NCBI GenBank assembly: GCA_030638325.1
Contig: DAOWEV010000030.1
Coordinates: 1-14,433, forward strand
Source of the DNA: Bacteroidales bacterium
Lineage (GTDB): Bacteria > Bacteroidota > Bacteroidia > Bacteroidales > JAGOPY01
Reading direction: 5' to 3'
Length of the DNA: 14,433 bases
A program made the position numbers and the translations under genes. The notes beneath the pieces were generated by a model that saw only the letters and a list, made by a program, of their open reading frames with translations, did no database searches and was not told the DNA's origin. This document shows, piece by piece, positions 1-6,726 of the stretch. Position 1 is the stretch's first letter. Every line of letters begins with the position of its first letter.

Positions 1-835
1 CACCCGTATTGGGATCTTCCCAATAGGTAAAACCGGTTTCCTTCATTTTCCCGCCAGCTTGCATATGTCCGCCAAGAAAAGCTTCCAGGGTTTCTCCTTC
101 AGCTTCGGAAGGAACATGCCAACCATCAGGGCAAACACCTTGTGCTCTCCCCGATGCATTTTTACTTAATTTCATCACAGCATTCCAGGTATAAAGTCTT
201 CCATAATCGCTTACATATGCTTCATTGTCTTCATAAGCATAAACTTCATCAATTGTTGAGCCGTCAGCATAATGCAACGAACGCAGATTTTGTTTTAACC
301 ATGTCTGTGTTCCGATAACAATGGTTTCATAAACATTGCCATCATAATCGGTAACTGTGCCTGGAGACGGGCCACCTCCGGAAATAATTACATATTGATC
401 CCCTATATATAAGGTGTCGTTTGAATAATGAACATAAATTGAAGCTGTGTACAATGAATACGGAACCGATAATAACTGGGTGGTTCCCATATCAACGTAA
501 TTGCTTCCTCCTGTAACATCCATTGCTACTTTCAGAAAATAATTATCTGCACCCCAGTCAATATCGGAGAAATTGCCTGATATTACAGATCCTTGCCCGA
601 TGTTAAGGTTAAAGATGCCAACACCATTTGATGATGGACTGAATGTTTCGGAATAAACCACAGTGCCATTAATATTGCTGGAAATCAAAGAGATTTCAAT
701 ACCTATCGTGGCATTGACTATGGCTGCACCCTCAGCATTGCGGGCAACAGCTTGGTATTTAAAACTCTGGGGAGCCTGTGCTGTTACTGATCCAATAATA
801 ATCAGGAACAGGAACATTAAATTCATTTTTTTCAT
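1..835 (-). CDS. FISUMP-domain secreted protein, 3' end cut by window edge
   Basis: The frame is open from an ATG at 833-835 to the left edge, giving 278 residues with no stop. Residues 1-20 form a signal peptide (basic MKKM, hydrophobic core, cleavage after TAQ). Residues about 23-130 match an N-terminal region common in Bacteroidota secreted proteins: FKYQAVARN at 25-33, an IG motif near 79-80, YFLKVAMD at 99-106 and LLSVPYSLYTA at 121-131. From about 161 the protein is a Fib_succ_major (FISUMP) domain: DYDGNVYETIVIGTQTWLKQN at 163-183, YGRLYTWNAV at 211-220 and GVCPDGWHVPSEAE at 233-246. FISUMP proteins are exported; their function is largely unknown. The gene begins 24 nt after the stop of the T9SS-sorted protein gene, so the two are probably co-transcribed. 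A second in-frame ATG at 824-826 is possible. Family call firm; role not inferable. Confidence 0.88.
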   Translation of the reverse strand, partial: MKKMNLMFLFLIIIGSVTAQAPQSFKYQAVARNAEGAAIVNATIGIEISLISSNINGTVVYSETFSPSSNGVGIFNLNIGQGSVISGNFSDIDWGADNYFLKVAMDVTGGSNYVDMGTTQLLSVPYSLYTASIYVHYSNDTLYIGDQYVIISGGGPSPGTVTDYDGNVYETIVIGTQTWLKQNLRSLHYADGSTIDEVYAYEDNEAYVSDYGRLYTWNAVMKLSKNASGRAQGVCPDGWHVPSEAEGETLEAFLGGHMQAGGKMKETGFTYWEDPNTG

Positions 836-859
836 TTTTTAAGGATTTTAGTTAAAAAT

Positions 860-1390
860 TTATTTTTTGATGATTTTTTTATTTACAAAATTGTGATCTG
901 GAAAAATTAGTCTCAACACATAAAGACCTGGATTTAATTGCTTTAAACTAACTGCCATGGGGTTGTTGTTAAACTGCGCCGAATGAACCATACAACCCTG
1001 TATGTCAACTATTTCAACACTTGTGGGCTTGTCCTTGCCCTTGTACATGATGTAAACCATATCGTTTGATGGATTAGGGTAAACATCAATATCTCCGGCA
1101 TTGATAGTTTGTTCATTAATAGCCGTTTCACCTTCCTTTCCCTGTAAGAATCCCTGTGTGAGCATTAATCCATGTTCAGAATATGTCTCGGTAACTATTT
1201 CGCCAATTGTGAAATCGAGGGTGTAGTCCGAGGCTGTGAAGGTTTCTCCACCACTGGATATTACACTTGGGTTAAGCTCCTGCGCAATGGTATAATCGGT
1301 GAGTCCTAATATTAAAGTTAGCTGCACAAACACCATCATTTTTATTCTAGCAAATTTTGTAATTGTTTTAATTATCCGTTTTCTTTTCAT
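860..1390 (-). CDS. Small secreted protein with T9SS type A C-terminal sorting domain
   Basis: This 176-residue protein has an N-terminal hydrophobic stretch (about 18-35, cleavage after IAQ at 37) preceded by a very basic n-region. Residues 39-84 follow the pattern SVISSGGETF ... TIGEIVTET ... LMLTQGFLQG, often seen in short Bacteroidota surface proteins just before the sorting signal. Residues about 100-176 are a T9SS type A sorting domain: DVYPNPSND at 102-110, VEIVDIQG at 125-132, LNPGLYVLRL at 152-161 and a basic KKIIKK end. Such domains direct export across the outer membrane by the type IX (Por) system, followed by removal and anchoring. Almost nothing lies between signal peptide and sorting signal except the 45-residue module. 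The start used here overlaps the upstream 51-aa gene by 23 nt; Met18 (codon at 1337-1339) would give a more usual signal peptide and no overlap. Confidence 0.85.
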   Translation of the reverse strand: MKRKRIIKTITKFARIKMMVFVQLTLILGLTDYTIAQELNPSVISSGGETFTASDYTLDFTIGEIVTETYSEHGLMLTQGFLQGKEGETAINEQTINAGDIDVYPNPSNDMVYIMYKGKDKPTSVEIVDIQGCMVHSAQFNNNPMAVSLKQLNPGLYVLRLIFPDHNFVNKKIIKK

Positions 1391-1523
1391 CTTGAATATG
1401 TTTTAGAATTTTATTTAATGCACTTCTTTGTTGCTTTATTTTCTTTTTAAGTTCGGTAATGGAATCAATTTCTGATTGCTTCGGCTTCTTTTTTTTAGCG
1501 ATATTTTTCACTTTCTTTTTCAT
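1368..1523 (-). CDS. Lysine-rich 51-aa protein, first gene of the T9SS/FISUMP operon
   Basis: An ATG at 1521-1523 opens a 51-codon frame ending in TAA at 1368-1370. The product begins MKKKVKNIAKKKKPKQSEID and continues as a predicted helix with heptad-like hydrophobic spacing (ITELKKKIKQQRSALNKILK). There is no signal peptide or membrane segment, so it should be cytoplasmic and strongly basic. It is supported as a gene by the well-formed Bacteroidota promoter about 26 nt upstream, whose predicted start site would make this the first frame of the message. It also overlaps the next gene start by 23 nt, which suggests translational coupling. I do not recognise a family. It could be a small nucleic-acid-binding or coiled-coil protein, or a leader ORF that controls translation of the secreted protein behind it. 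Confidence 0.6.
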   Translation of the reverse strand: MKKKVKNIAKKKKPKQSEIDSITELKKKIKQQRSALNKILKHIQDEKKTDN

Positions 1524-1548
1524 GTAGGCATAATGACGAGTTGCATAG

Positions 1549-1579
1549 CAAAAGTATATGGACCTTAAAGGGTCTCAAA
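1549..1579 (-). promoter_or_regulatory. Bacteroidota-type promoter of the 51-aa / T9SS / FISUMP operon
   Basis: On the minus strand TTTG (1579-1576) is followed after 19 nt by TACTTTTG (1556-1549). This is a full match to the -33 TTTG and -7 TAnnTTTG elements used by the Bacteroidota primary sigma factor, with spacing in the known 19-21 range. The predicted start lies near 1542, giving a leader of about 20 nt before the ATG at 1523. A short inverted repeat, GACC (1561-1564) and GGTC (1571-1574), sits between the two boxes and could be an operator, but its arms are only 4 bp. Confidence 0.65.
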
Positions 1580-1670
1580 ATATTTCAGGTAGACTAAAAG
1601 TTTCAAGGATGGTTTCAAAAAGTCACAATTACTGCAACTAACAGAAAATAAGCGAGGTAAGTTTGTTATT

Positions 1671-1723
1671 TATGGTTCTGCTGTTCTTTTTGGGGGAATG
1701 CTTAAATACCCGGTAGAACCATA
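1671..1723. repeat. Inverted repeat with 9-bp perfect arms
   Basis: TATGGTTCT at 1671-1679 is the exact reverse complement of AGAACCATA at 1715-1723. The 35-nt loop contains GGGGG and ACCC, which could form a short inner stem. Neither side is followed by a T tract, so it does not look like a simple terminator. It lies between the promoter of the T9SS operon and the terminator-like hairpin of the TPR regulator gene. Function unknown. Confidence 0.45.
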
Positions 1724-1730
1724 TTTAATA

Positions 1731-1758
1731 AAAACCCACCCTTTAAGAAGGTGGTTTT
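1731..1758 (-). terminator. Probable intrinsic terminator downstream of the TPR/HTH regulator gene
   Basis: Read on the minus strand, CCACCTT and AAGG(G)TGG form a stem with one bulged base and a 4-nt loop, followed by GGTTTTTATT. It lies about 125 nt after the stop codon of the regulator gene, in the correct orientation to end its transcript. The A-tract on the other side could allow some termination in the plus direction too, but no plus-strand gene lies upstream. Confidence 0.5.
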
Positions 1759-1777
1759 GAATTGCACCCATTGGGCG

Positions 1778-1852
1778 TGGAATGGAAAAATGGAAGAATG
1801 GAATGTTGGAATAGTGGATGAAAAACGTCATTCCAATATTCCATCATTCCAA
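1778..1852. repeat. TGGAATnn octamer tract with matching inverted copy
   Basis: From 1778 the motif TGGAA recurs mostly every 8 nt (units such as TGGAAGAA, TGGAATGT, TGGAATAG). After a spacer of about 17 nt, positions 1830-1851 carry an inverted copy: 22 nt that match the reverse complement of 1791-1812 at all but 3 positions. The whole could fold into a long imperfect hairpin just downstream of the regulator stop codon. It is noncoding. Confidence 0.55.
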
Positions 1853-1882
1853 CCATCAAAGAAAGTGGATTTCGAATTTAAA

Positions 1883-3709
1883 TTAAATCTGCATGAGGAA
1901 AGGGATCAGTTTATCGTCTGAAGTAAGGGCTAATTTCTTTCTTAATCGGTAACGTGTGGTTTTTATACCCCCTTCCGACTTAAATGCAATAGCTGCAATT
2001 TCTTTGGTGGTGAGGTTCAGTTTCAACAGTGCAGCCGTCTTGATCTCTGTTGCCGTAAGTTCAGGGCAAATTTCAAGCAATCTCTCGTAAAAACCGGAAT
2101 GAATGTTTTTGAAGATTTTTTCAAACTCAATCCAGATATTTTGTTTTGTTTGGTTTTCAAGTTCGAGAATAATTTCTTTGACCGGTTTTACAACCTCCGG
2201 GTCTTTATCAAAATTGTTGTTAAGTCTTTCCAGCTTTTCAATAATACTCGAAATGGTATCGTTAAACCGAATCATTTCCAGCGCTTTTGAAGCCAATTCC
2301 CTGTTTTTCGATTCCAATTGCTCCTGTAAAATCTGGTTTTCCTTTTCAGTGATTTGTTTCTCCTGGGCATGAATGATGTTTTCCTGTTCTCTTAGCTTTT
2401 GCTGACGGTTAAATGCTGTTGCCTTTAGCCTGAACAGGAAAATTAGAAGAACAATAACCCCAACTAAAACAGTAATAAAAGTAATTAAGAGTATATTATT
2501 TTTACGTTGAATCTCGCTTTTGCCTTTAAGCAACTTTATTTCATTGTCCTTACGTTCCGATTGAAATTGTGCTTCAAACTCTGTTAGTAATCGCTCTTTA
2601 TCGGCAGTGAATAAACTATCCTGAAGAGCTTTGTGCTTGACTAAGCACTCGTAGGATTCTTTGTAATTATTGTTGAAAAAGTAAATGTCAGACAGGATTT
2701 TGTATCCGTGGCTGATTAAATTCGGGTTGTCAATATTTCTGGCCATCTCCAGTGCATTTATGGCAACTTCAATAGCATCGGGTTTACCCTGGCTGTTTCG
2801 GGCAACTGCCAATCTCAGGTTCGTAATAATAATGCCGGTTTTTTCTTCAAGCATGCTAAAGTTTTCAAGCGCAATTTGCAAAGCTTTCTCTGCTTGCGCA
2901 TACTTGCCCATTTTTATTAGTATTCCGCCAATGTTGTATTCTGAGCTTGCGATGGACCTCTCCATTTTCAGGCCGGTACGTATTTTTAAAGCCTGGTTGT
3001 GGTACATTAAGGAAGAATCAAGCGCTCCCAATGCTTCGTATGATTTGCCAATGCAGGTTAAGGTGTTTGAGATTCCCTTCTGGTCATCAATAGTCTTCTT
3101 TATGGAGAGTGTTTCCTTGAAATAAACCATTGCTTTCTCCGGGTTTCCCCTGCTAAGAAGCACCACTCCCATGCTGCTGTATGAGGATGACATTAGTTTT
3201 ACATTTCCTGTTATTTCAGTTAGTTTAATTGCCTCTTTGAACATTTCCAAAGCATGAATGTAATCACCCCGGATGCTGGAAATTGAGGCTTTCGAAAAAT
3301 AGAGGAAAGCAAGGGCGTCCAATTTACTTGTTGTTTCCAGTACTTCTTTGGCCTTGTCCAGATATTTGATAGAAAGGGAGTAGTCGTCCTTGTAGTAGTA
3401 CACTCGGCCTTGCCAAAGAAGGCTTTTCCCAATGCCTTCTGTGTATTTTTGAGTCGTTGAGATTGTAAATGCTTCCTGAAGATACATCAGTGCTTTGTCG
3501 TTTTCAATGCTGCAATAGTGCTCACCAAGTGTTAGCAATACATTTACTTTTGCAGTGTCATCCTGCATATCCGAAACACTTTTTTCCAGTTCAGGAATGT
3601 TGTCACTTGCATGGATAATGTGAATTCCGGAAATGAAAAGAAATAATAGAAACATTCTGGATGTCGAAATGGAGAACACAGCTAATACCAGCCTGGTAAA
3701 TCGATTCAT
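1883..3709 (-). CDS. TPR-repeat membrane regulator with C-terminal LuxR-like HTH
   Basis: The 608-residue protein begins with a hydrophobic export signal (about 19-35). Residues about 50-365 are TPR-like helix pairs, for example ALMYLQEAF at 73-81, DYIHALEMFKEAI at 149-161, NPEKAMVYFKETL at 189-201 and KYAQAEKALQIAL at 269-281. One transmembrane helix (404-427) follows, then a charged coiled coil (about 435-475). The C-terminal HTH spans about 545-592: PELTATEIKTAALLKLNLTTKEIA at 549-572 and the basic recognition segment TTRYRLRKKL at 584-593. No histidine kinase or receiver domain is present. In such Bacteroidota proteins the TPR part is thought to sense in the periplasm and the HTH to bind DNA from the membrane. 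Regulator role is inferred; target unknown, though the T9SS operon next door is a candidate. Met19 is an alternative start. No clear TAnnTTTG box is seen upstream. Confidence 0.82.
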   Translation of the reverse strand: MNRFTRLVLAVFSISTSRMFLLFLFISGIHIIHASDNIPELEKSVSDMQDDTAKVNVLLTLGEHYCSIENDKALMYLQEAFTISTTQKYTEGIGKSLLWQGRVYYYKDDYSLSIKYLDKAKEVLETTSKLDALAFLYFSKASISSIRGDYIHALEMFKEAIKLTEITGNVKLMSSSYSSMGVVLLSRGNPEKAMVYFKETLSIKKTIDDQKGISNTLTCIGKSYEALGALDSSLMYHNQALKIRTGLKMERSIASSEYNIGGILIKMGKYAQAEKALQIALENFSMLEEKTGIIITNLRLAVARNSQGKPDAIEVAINALEMARNIDNPNLISHGYKILSDIYFFNNNYKESYECLVKHKALQDSLFTADKERLLTEFEAQFQSERKDNEIKLLKGKSEIQRKNNILLITFITVLVGVIVLLIFLFRLKATAFNRQQKLREQENIIHAQEKQITEKENQILQEQLESKNRELASKALEMIRFNDTISSIIEKLERLNNNFDKDPEVVKPVKEIILELENQTKQNIWIEFEKIFKNIHSGFYERLLEICPELTATEIKTAALLKLNLTTKEIAAIAFKSEGGIKTTRYRLRKKLALTSDDKLIPFLMQI

Positions 3710-3728
3710 TGATAACGAGATAGAATAT

Positions 3729-3745
3729 TAATAATTAAATTATTA
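3729..3745. repeat. 17-nt AT-only palindrome upstream of the TPR/HTH regulator
   Basis: TAATAATT at 3729-3736 and AATTATTA at 3738-3745 are perfect reverse complements around a single A. The palindrome ends 19 nt before the regulator start codon. It could be an operator, perhaps for autoregulation, but in such AT-rich sequence it could also arise by chance. Confidence 0.3.
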
Positions 3746-3848
3746 TAAATTAAAAAAAATTGTCAGTGGTGCCCGGCAAACAAATTAACAATGAACAAAT
3801 CTATAAAATTTAGCGGATATCCCATCCAAAAACATGTATTAAGTTTTG

Positions 3849-3880
3849 CTGTAGAGACGCACTGCCGTGCGTCTCTACAG
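3849..3880. repeat. Perfect 32-nt hairpin repeat (GTAGAGACGCAC type)
   Basis: CTGTAGAGACGCAC (3849-3862) and GTGCGTCTCTACAG (3867-3880) are exact reverse complements around the loop TGCC, a 14-bp perfect stem. The core GTAGAGACGCAC...GTGCGTCTCTAC is one I recognise as a dispersed intergenic palindrome in several phyla, including Bacteroidota and Cyanobacteria (from memory, not searched). Its GC content contrasts with the AT-rich spacer around it. It lies between two divergent genes, so it does not act as a terminator for either. Confidence 0.7.
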
Positions 3881-3968
3881 ACAATAATGAAAAAAATCGT
3901 TAAATTTTCGTAAAAACCATTCAAAATTTTTAAGAAAAGACTAATTTCGCTTTTCAATTATTAAATTC

Positions 3969-4706
3969 GTGTCTGATAGCTTAGTCATAATCCCTACATA
4001 CAACGAGAAAGAAAACATTGAAAAGATCATTCGGTTTGTTTTCTCTCTTGATAAGGAATTCCATGTCCTCATAATTGAGGATAACTCTCCGGATGGAACT
4101 GCAGATATTGTCAAACGAGTGATGAAAGATTTTCCCGGCAAGCTTTTTATTGAAGAGCGAAAAGGGAAACTGGGGCTGGGCACAGCCTATATCCATGGCT
4201 TCAAATGGGCCCTCGCCAGGGGATATGAATATATCTTTGAAATGGATGCCGATTTCTCCCATAATCCCAAGGACCTCACTCGCCTCTATGATGCCTGTGC
4301 AAACCAGGGTGCCGACCTGGCAGTCGGGTCCAGGTATATCGGTGGGGTGAATGTAGTGAACTGGCCCATGGGAAGGATTTTGATGTCGTATTATGCATCG
4401 GCTTATGTCCGGTTTATCACCAGGATGAAAGTCAGGGATACAACAGCGGGCTTTGTTTGCTATACCAGAAAAGTGCTGGAGCGTTTTAACCTCGATAAGA
4501 TCAGGTTTATTGGCTATGCCTTCCAGATTGAAATGAAATATACTGCCTGCAAACTTGGCTTTAACCTCGTTGAAGTACCCATCATCTTTACCGACCGTAC
4601 AGAAGGCGAATCCAAGATGCACTCGGGGATATTTAAAGAAGCAATTCTTGGAGTCATCAAACTGAGGTTCAGGAATTACAAAAAGATCCATAGTAAAAAT
4701 GCCTGA
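3969..4706 (+). CDS. DPM1-like polyprenol monophosphomannose synthase (GT2 glycosyltransferase)
   Basis: This family transfers a sugar, usually mannose from GDP-mannose, to a polyprenyl phosphate at the cytoplasmic face of the membrane, making the lipid-linked donor for glycan or protein glycosylation. The 245-residue protein has the full GT-A pattern: PTYNEKENI at 9-17, EDNSPDGT at 37-44, GLGTAYIHG at 69-77, the DXD metal site DAD at 93-95 in EMDADFSHNP, GSRY at 120-123, DTTAGF at 157-162, GYAFQIEMK at 182-190 and DRTEGESKM at 209-217. No C-terminal membrane domain is present, so it is the short DPM1 form. The start is GTG; no in-frame ATG fits the conserved N-terminus. A weak -7-like TAATTTCG at 3942-3949 lies upstream without a -33 box. 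Dihydroorotase follows at once. Sugar specificity cannot be read from sequence. Confidence 0.9.
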   Translation: MSDSLVIIPTYNEKENIEKIIRFVFSLDKEFHVLIIEDNSPDGTADIVKRVMKDFPGKLFIEERKGKLGLGTAYIHGFKWALARGYEYIFEMDADFSHNPKDLTRLYDACANQGADLAVGSRYIGGVNVVNWPMGRILMSYYASAYVRFITRMKVRDTTAGFVCYTRKVLERFNLDKIRFIGYAFQIEMKYTACKLGFNLVEVPIIFTDRTEGESKMHSGIFKEAILGVIKLRFRNYKKIHSKNA

Positions 4707-4722
4707 AAGGAGTTCAGGTAAC

Positions 4723-6099
4723 ATGTCTGCCAACTACCATATTATCAATGCATTGATGGTTAATGAAGGAGCCATCTTTGAAGGTAGTGTGTTCATTTCC
4801 GGAGGTATTATCAAAAAGATTATTCCGAAGAACAGCTATTCCGGTTTTGAAGATCCGGAGGGCGATTATATCACGGTGGATGCTGCCGGGAAGTATTTAC
4901 TGCCCGGGGTAATAGATGACCAGGTGCATTTCAGGGAACCAGGCCTTACCTGGAAGGGTGATATTTATACTGAAAGCAAAGCCGCCGTTGCAGGAGGCAT
5001 TACTTCTTTTATGGATATGCCCAACACTAAGCCGCAGACACTCACCCAGGAACTTCTTTCAGCGAGATACGATCTTGCGGCAGAGAAGTCACTGGCCAAC
5101 TTTTCATTTTACATGGGAGCCTCTAATGACAATATAGAAGAGGTACTGAAAACAGACCCTGCCTGTGTTTGCGGGATAAAAGTCTTTATGGGGGCCTCCA
5201 CCGGGAACATGCTGGTGGATGACCCACTTGCCCTGGAGAAGATTTTTGGTGATTCGAAACTATTGGTTGCAGTGCATTGCGAAGATGAACAGATCATCAG
5301 AAGCAATATCAAAGCTTTCCGGGAAAAATATGGTGAAGATGTACCAATCACGGCACACCCCCTGATAAGGAGTGATGCAGCTTGTTACAGTTCCACCAGT
5401 CTGGCAGTTAACCTGGCAAGGAAGCATAATACCAGGCTTCATGTATTACATTTATCCACTGCTCACGAAATGCTGCTTTTTGACCCGGAGACCCCCCTGG
5501 AGGATAAAAGGATCACTTCCGAAGTATGTGTGCATCATTTATGGTTCAGTGACAAGGACTATGAAAAACTGGGCACGAAAATTAAATGGAATCCGGCTAT
5601 CAAGTCGGAAGCCGACAGGGAAGCCTTATGGATGGCTTTAATGGAAAACAGGCTGGATGTGATTGCCACCGATCATGCTCCGCACACCCTGGAAGAAAAA
5701 GATCAAAAATACTTCAAGGCCCCTTCCGGCGGGCCATTGGTGCAACACTCACTAATTGCCATGCTGGATTTTTATCATGAGGACAAGGTAAGCATAGAAA
5801 AGATCGTTGAAAAGATGTGCCATGCCCCGGCTGTTTGCTTTGGCATTGAAAAAAGAGGTTTTATCCGTGAAGGGTATTATGCTGACCTGGCCCTGGTGGA
5901 TATAAATGATCCCTGGAAGGTTGAACCCGGAAATATCCTATATAAATGTGGCTGGTCTCCTTTTGAGGGACATACATTCAAATCAAAAATAACACATACT
6001 TTTGTAAACGGTAATCTTGTATATGAAGCATACCCGGCATTGCTGGAAAATCAGTTTGATGAAACAAACAAGGGTTTGCGGCTTATGTTTAACAGCTAA
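4723..6099 (+). CDS. pyrC: Dihydroorotase
   Basis: Dihydroorotase closes N-carbamoyl-L-aspartate to L-dihydroorotate, the third step of pyrimidine synthesis, in the cytoplasm. Numbering from the ATG at 4723 (458 aa), the amidohydrolase motifs are DDQVHFREPG at 65-74, GIKVFMGASTGNM at 151-163 with the carboxylated lysine K153, HCED at 185-188, HLSTAH at 243-248 and ATDHAPH at 315-321 with catalytic D317. The first metal histidine of the usual HxH is glutamine (Q67), while H69 and R71 are kept. An earlier ATG at 4699 would add 8 residues and overlap the glycosyltransferase end by 8 nt. I prefer 4723 because MSANYHIINALMVNEG aligns with normal family N-termini and AGGAG at 4708-4712 precedes it by 10 nt. 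It is very likely co-transcribed with the glycosyltransferase gene. Confidence 0.95.
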   Translation: MSANYHIINALMVNEGAIFEGSVFISGGIIKKIIPKNSYSGFEDPEGDYITVDAAGKYLLPGVIDDQVHFREPGLTWKGDIYTESKAAVAGGITSFMDMPNTKPQTLTQELLSARYDLAAEKSLANFSFYMGASNDNIEEVLKTDPACVCGIKVFMGASTGNMLVDDPLALEKIFGDSKLLVAVHCEDEQIIRSNIKAFREKYGEDVPITAHPLIRSDAACYSSTSLAVNLARKHNTRLHVLHLSTAHEMLLFDPETPLEDKRITSEVCVHHLWFSDKDYEKLGTKIKWNPAIKSEADREALWMALMENRLDVIATDHAPHTLEEKDQKYFKAPSGGPLVQHSLIAMLDFYHEDKVSIEKIVEKMCHAPAVCFGIEKRGFIREGYYADLALVDINDPWKVEPGNILYKCGWSPFEGHTFKSKITHTFVNGNLVYEAYPALLENQFDETNKGLRLMFNS

Positions 6100-6119
6100 G
6101 CTTAACTAGTTTAACTGGA

Positions 6120-6154
6120 ATTTTAAATTTTAAATTATTGATTTTAAATTAATG
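6120..6154. repeat. Heptad tract, unit ATTTTAA (5 units)
   Basis: Five consecutive 7-nt units begin at 6120; three are exact ATTTTAA and two are variants (ATTATTG, ATTAATG). The tract fills the spacer between dihydroorotase and the MORN lipoprotein gene. Low complexity makes this the least certain of the heptad tracts. Confidence 0.45.
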
Positions 6155-6210
6155 GTTGCCAGTAAGATAACTTTCTGGAAACAGAACATGAATTTTAACA
6201 AACTATTAAA

Positions 6211-6645
6211 ATGAAGTATTTAACACTGATATTGGTGGCTGTGGTTATGGTTTCCTGTGGAAGGAAACTGGAAGAAGTAGTGGCTGAAACTTACCCGGAC
6301 GAAACCCCTAAAAGAATCCAGTTTTACGAGGGGGAAGGTGAAGACCGTATACTGGTGAAAGATGTATTTTATTACGAAAACGGACAGAAAAGGATTGAAG
6401 GTTCCTTCAATGAAAATGGCAAGAAGGATGGCAAATGGGCTTACTGGTATGAAAACGGGAATAAATGGAGTGAAGGATATTTTAAAAATGGTGTAAATGA
6501 CCGGAAAAGGACTACCTGGCACGAAAATGGAAAGAAACACTATGAAGGTACTTATGACAACGGGAAACGTGTCGGTAAATGGATGTTTTATAATGAAAGC
6601 GGAGACCGCACCACAGAGATAGATTACGATAAGGAAACGCAGTAA
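6211..6645 (+). CDS. MORN-repeat lipoprotein (YwqK-like)
   Basis: The 144-residue protein has a short lipoprotein signal: hydrophobic residues 3-14 and a lipobox ending at Cys16 (VMVSC). After a linker it carries three MORN_2-type repeats of about 22-24 residues, each with a YENG or HENG turn, a GxY/GxF step and a GKW end: about 54-76, 80-103 and 103-124. The charged tail is unique. Proteins of this kind are often labelled YwqK-family antitoxins, but in Bacteroidota they are common surface or periplasmic lipoproteins and no toxin gene is adjacent, so I do not infer toxin-antitoxin function. It follows dihydroorotase after 111 nt and converges with the endonuclease-family gene. An 8-codon frame (6188-6214) ends in an ATGA overlap with this start. 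No clear TAnnTTTG promoter is seen. Confidence 0.82.
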   Translation: MKYLTLILVAVVMVSCGRKLEEVVAETYPDETPKRIQFYEGEGEDRILVKDVFYYENGQKRIEGSFNENGKKDGKWAYWYENGNKWSEGYFKNGVNDRKRTTWHENGKKHYEGTYDNGKRVGKWMFYNESGDRTTEIDYDKETQ

Positions 6646-6656
6646 GGAACTAAATC

Positions 6657-6691
6657 AATTAGGAATTAGGAATTACGAATTAGGAATTAAA
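6657..6691. repeat. Heptad tract, unit AATTAGG (5 units)
   Basis: Five 7-nt units start at 6657: three exact AATTAGG, one AATTACG and a final AATTAAA. They lie between the convergent MORN lipoprotein and endonuclease-family genes. A small CCGC/GCGG hairpin (6693-6703) follows; on the minus strand it is followed by TTTT and might be a weak terminator for the endonuclease-family gene. Confidence 0.65.
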
Positions 6692-6726
6692 ACCGCTATG
6701 CGGGATCTCTTGGGGTTCACCTGTGA

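Noticed and set aside
3763..3957. 64-codon minus-strand frame across the 32-nt hairpin
   Set aside because: It is translated palindrome plus AT-rich spacer, overlaps the hairpin repeat entirely, and has no coding character.
3981..4733. 250-codon minus-strand frame opposite the glycosyltransferase
   Set aside because: It is antisense to a gene with a complete set of GT2 motifs and has no motif, signal or promoter of its own.
6211..6645. Toxin-antitoxin module based on the YwqK name
   Set aside because: It has a lipoprotein signal and no adjacent toxin gene; only the MORN repeats support the name.
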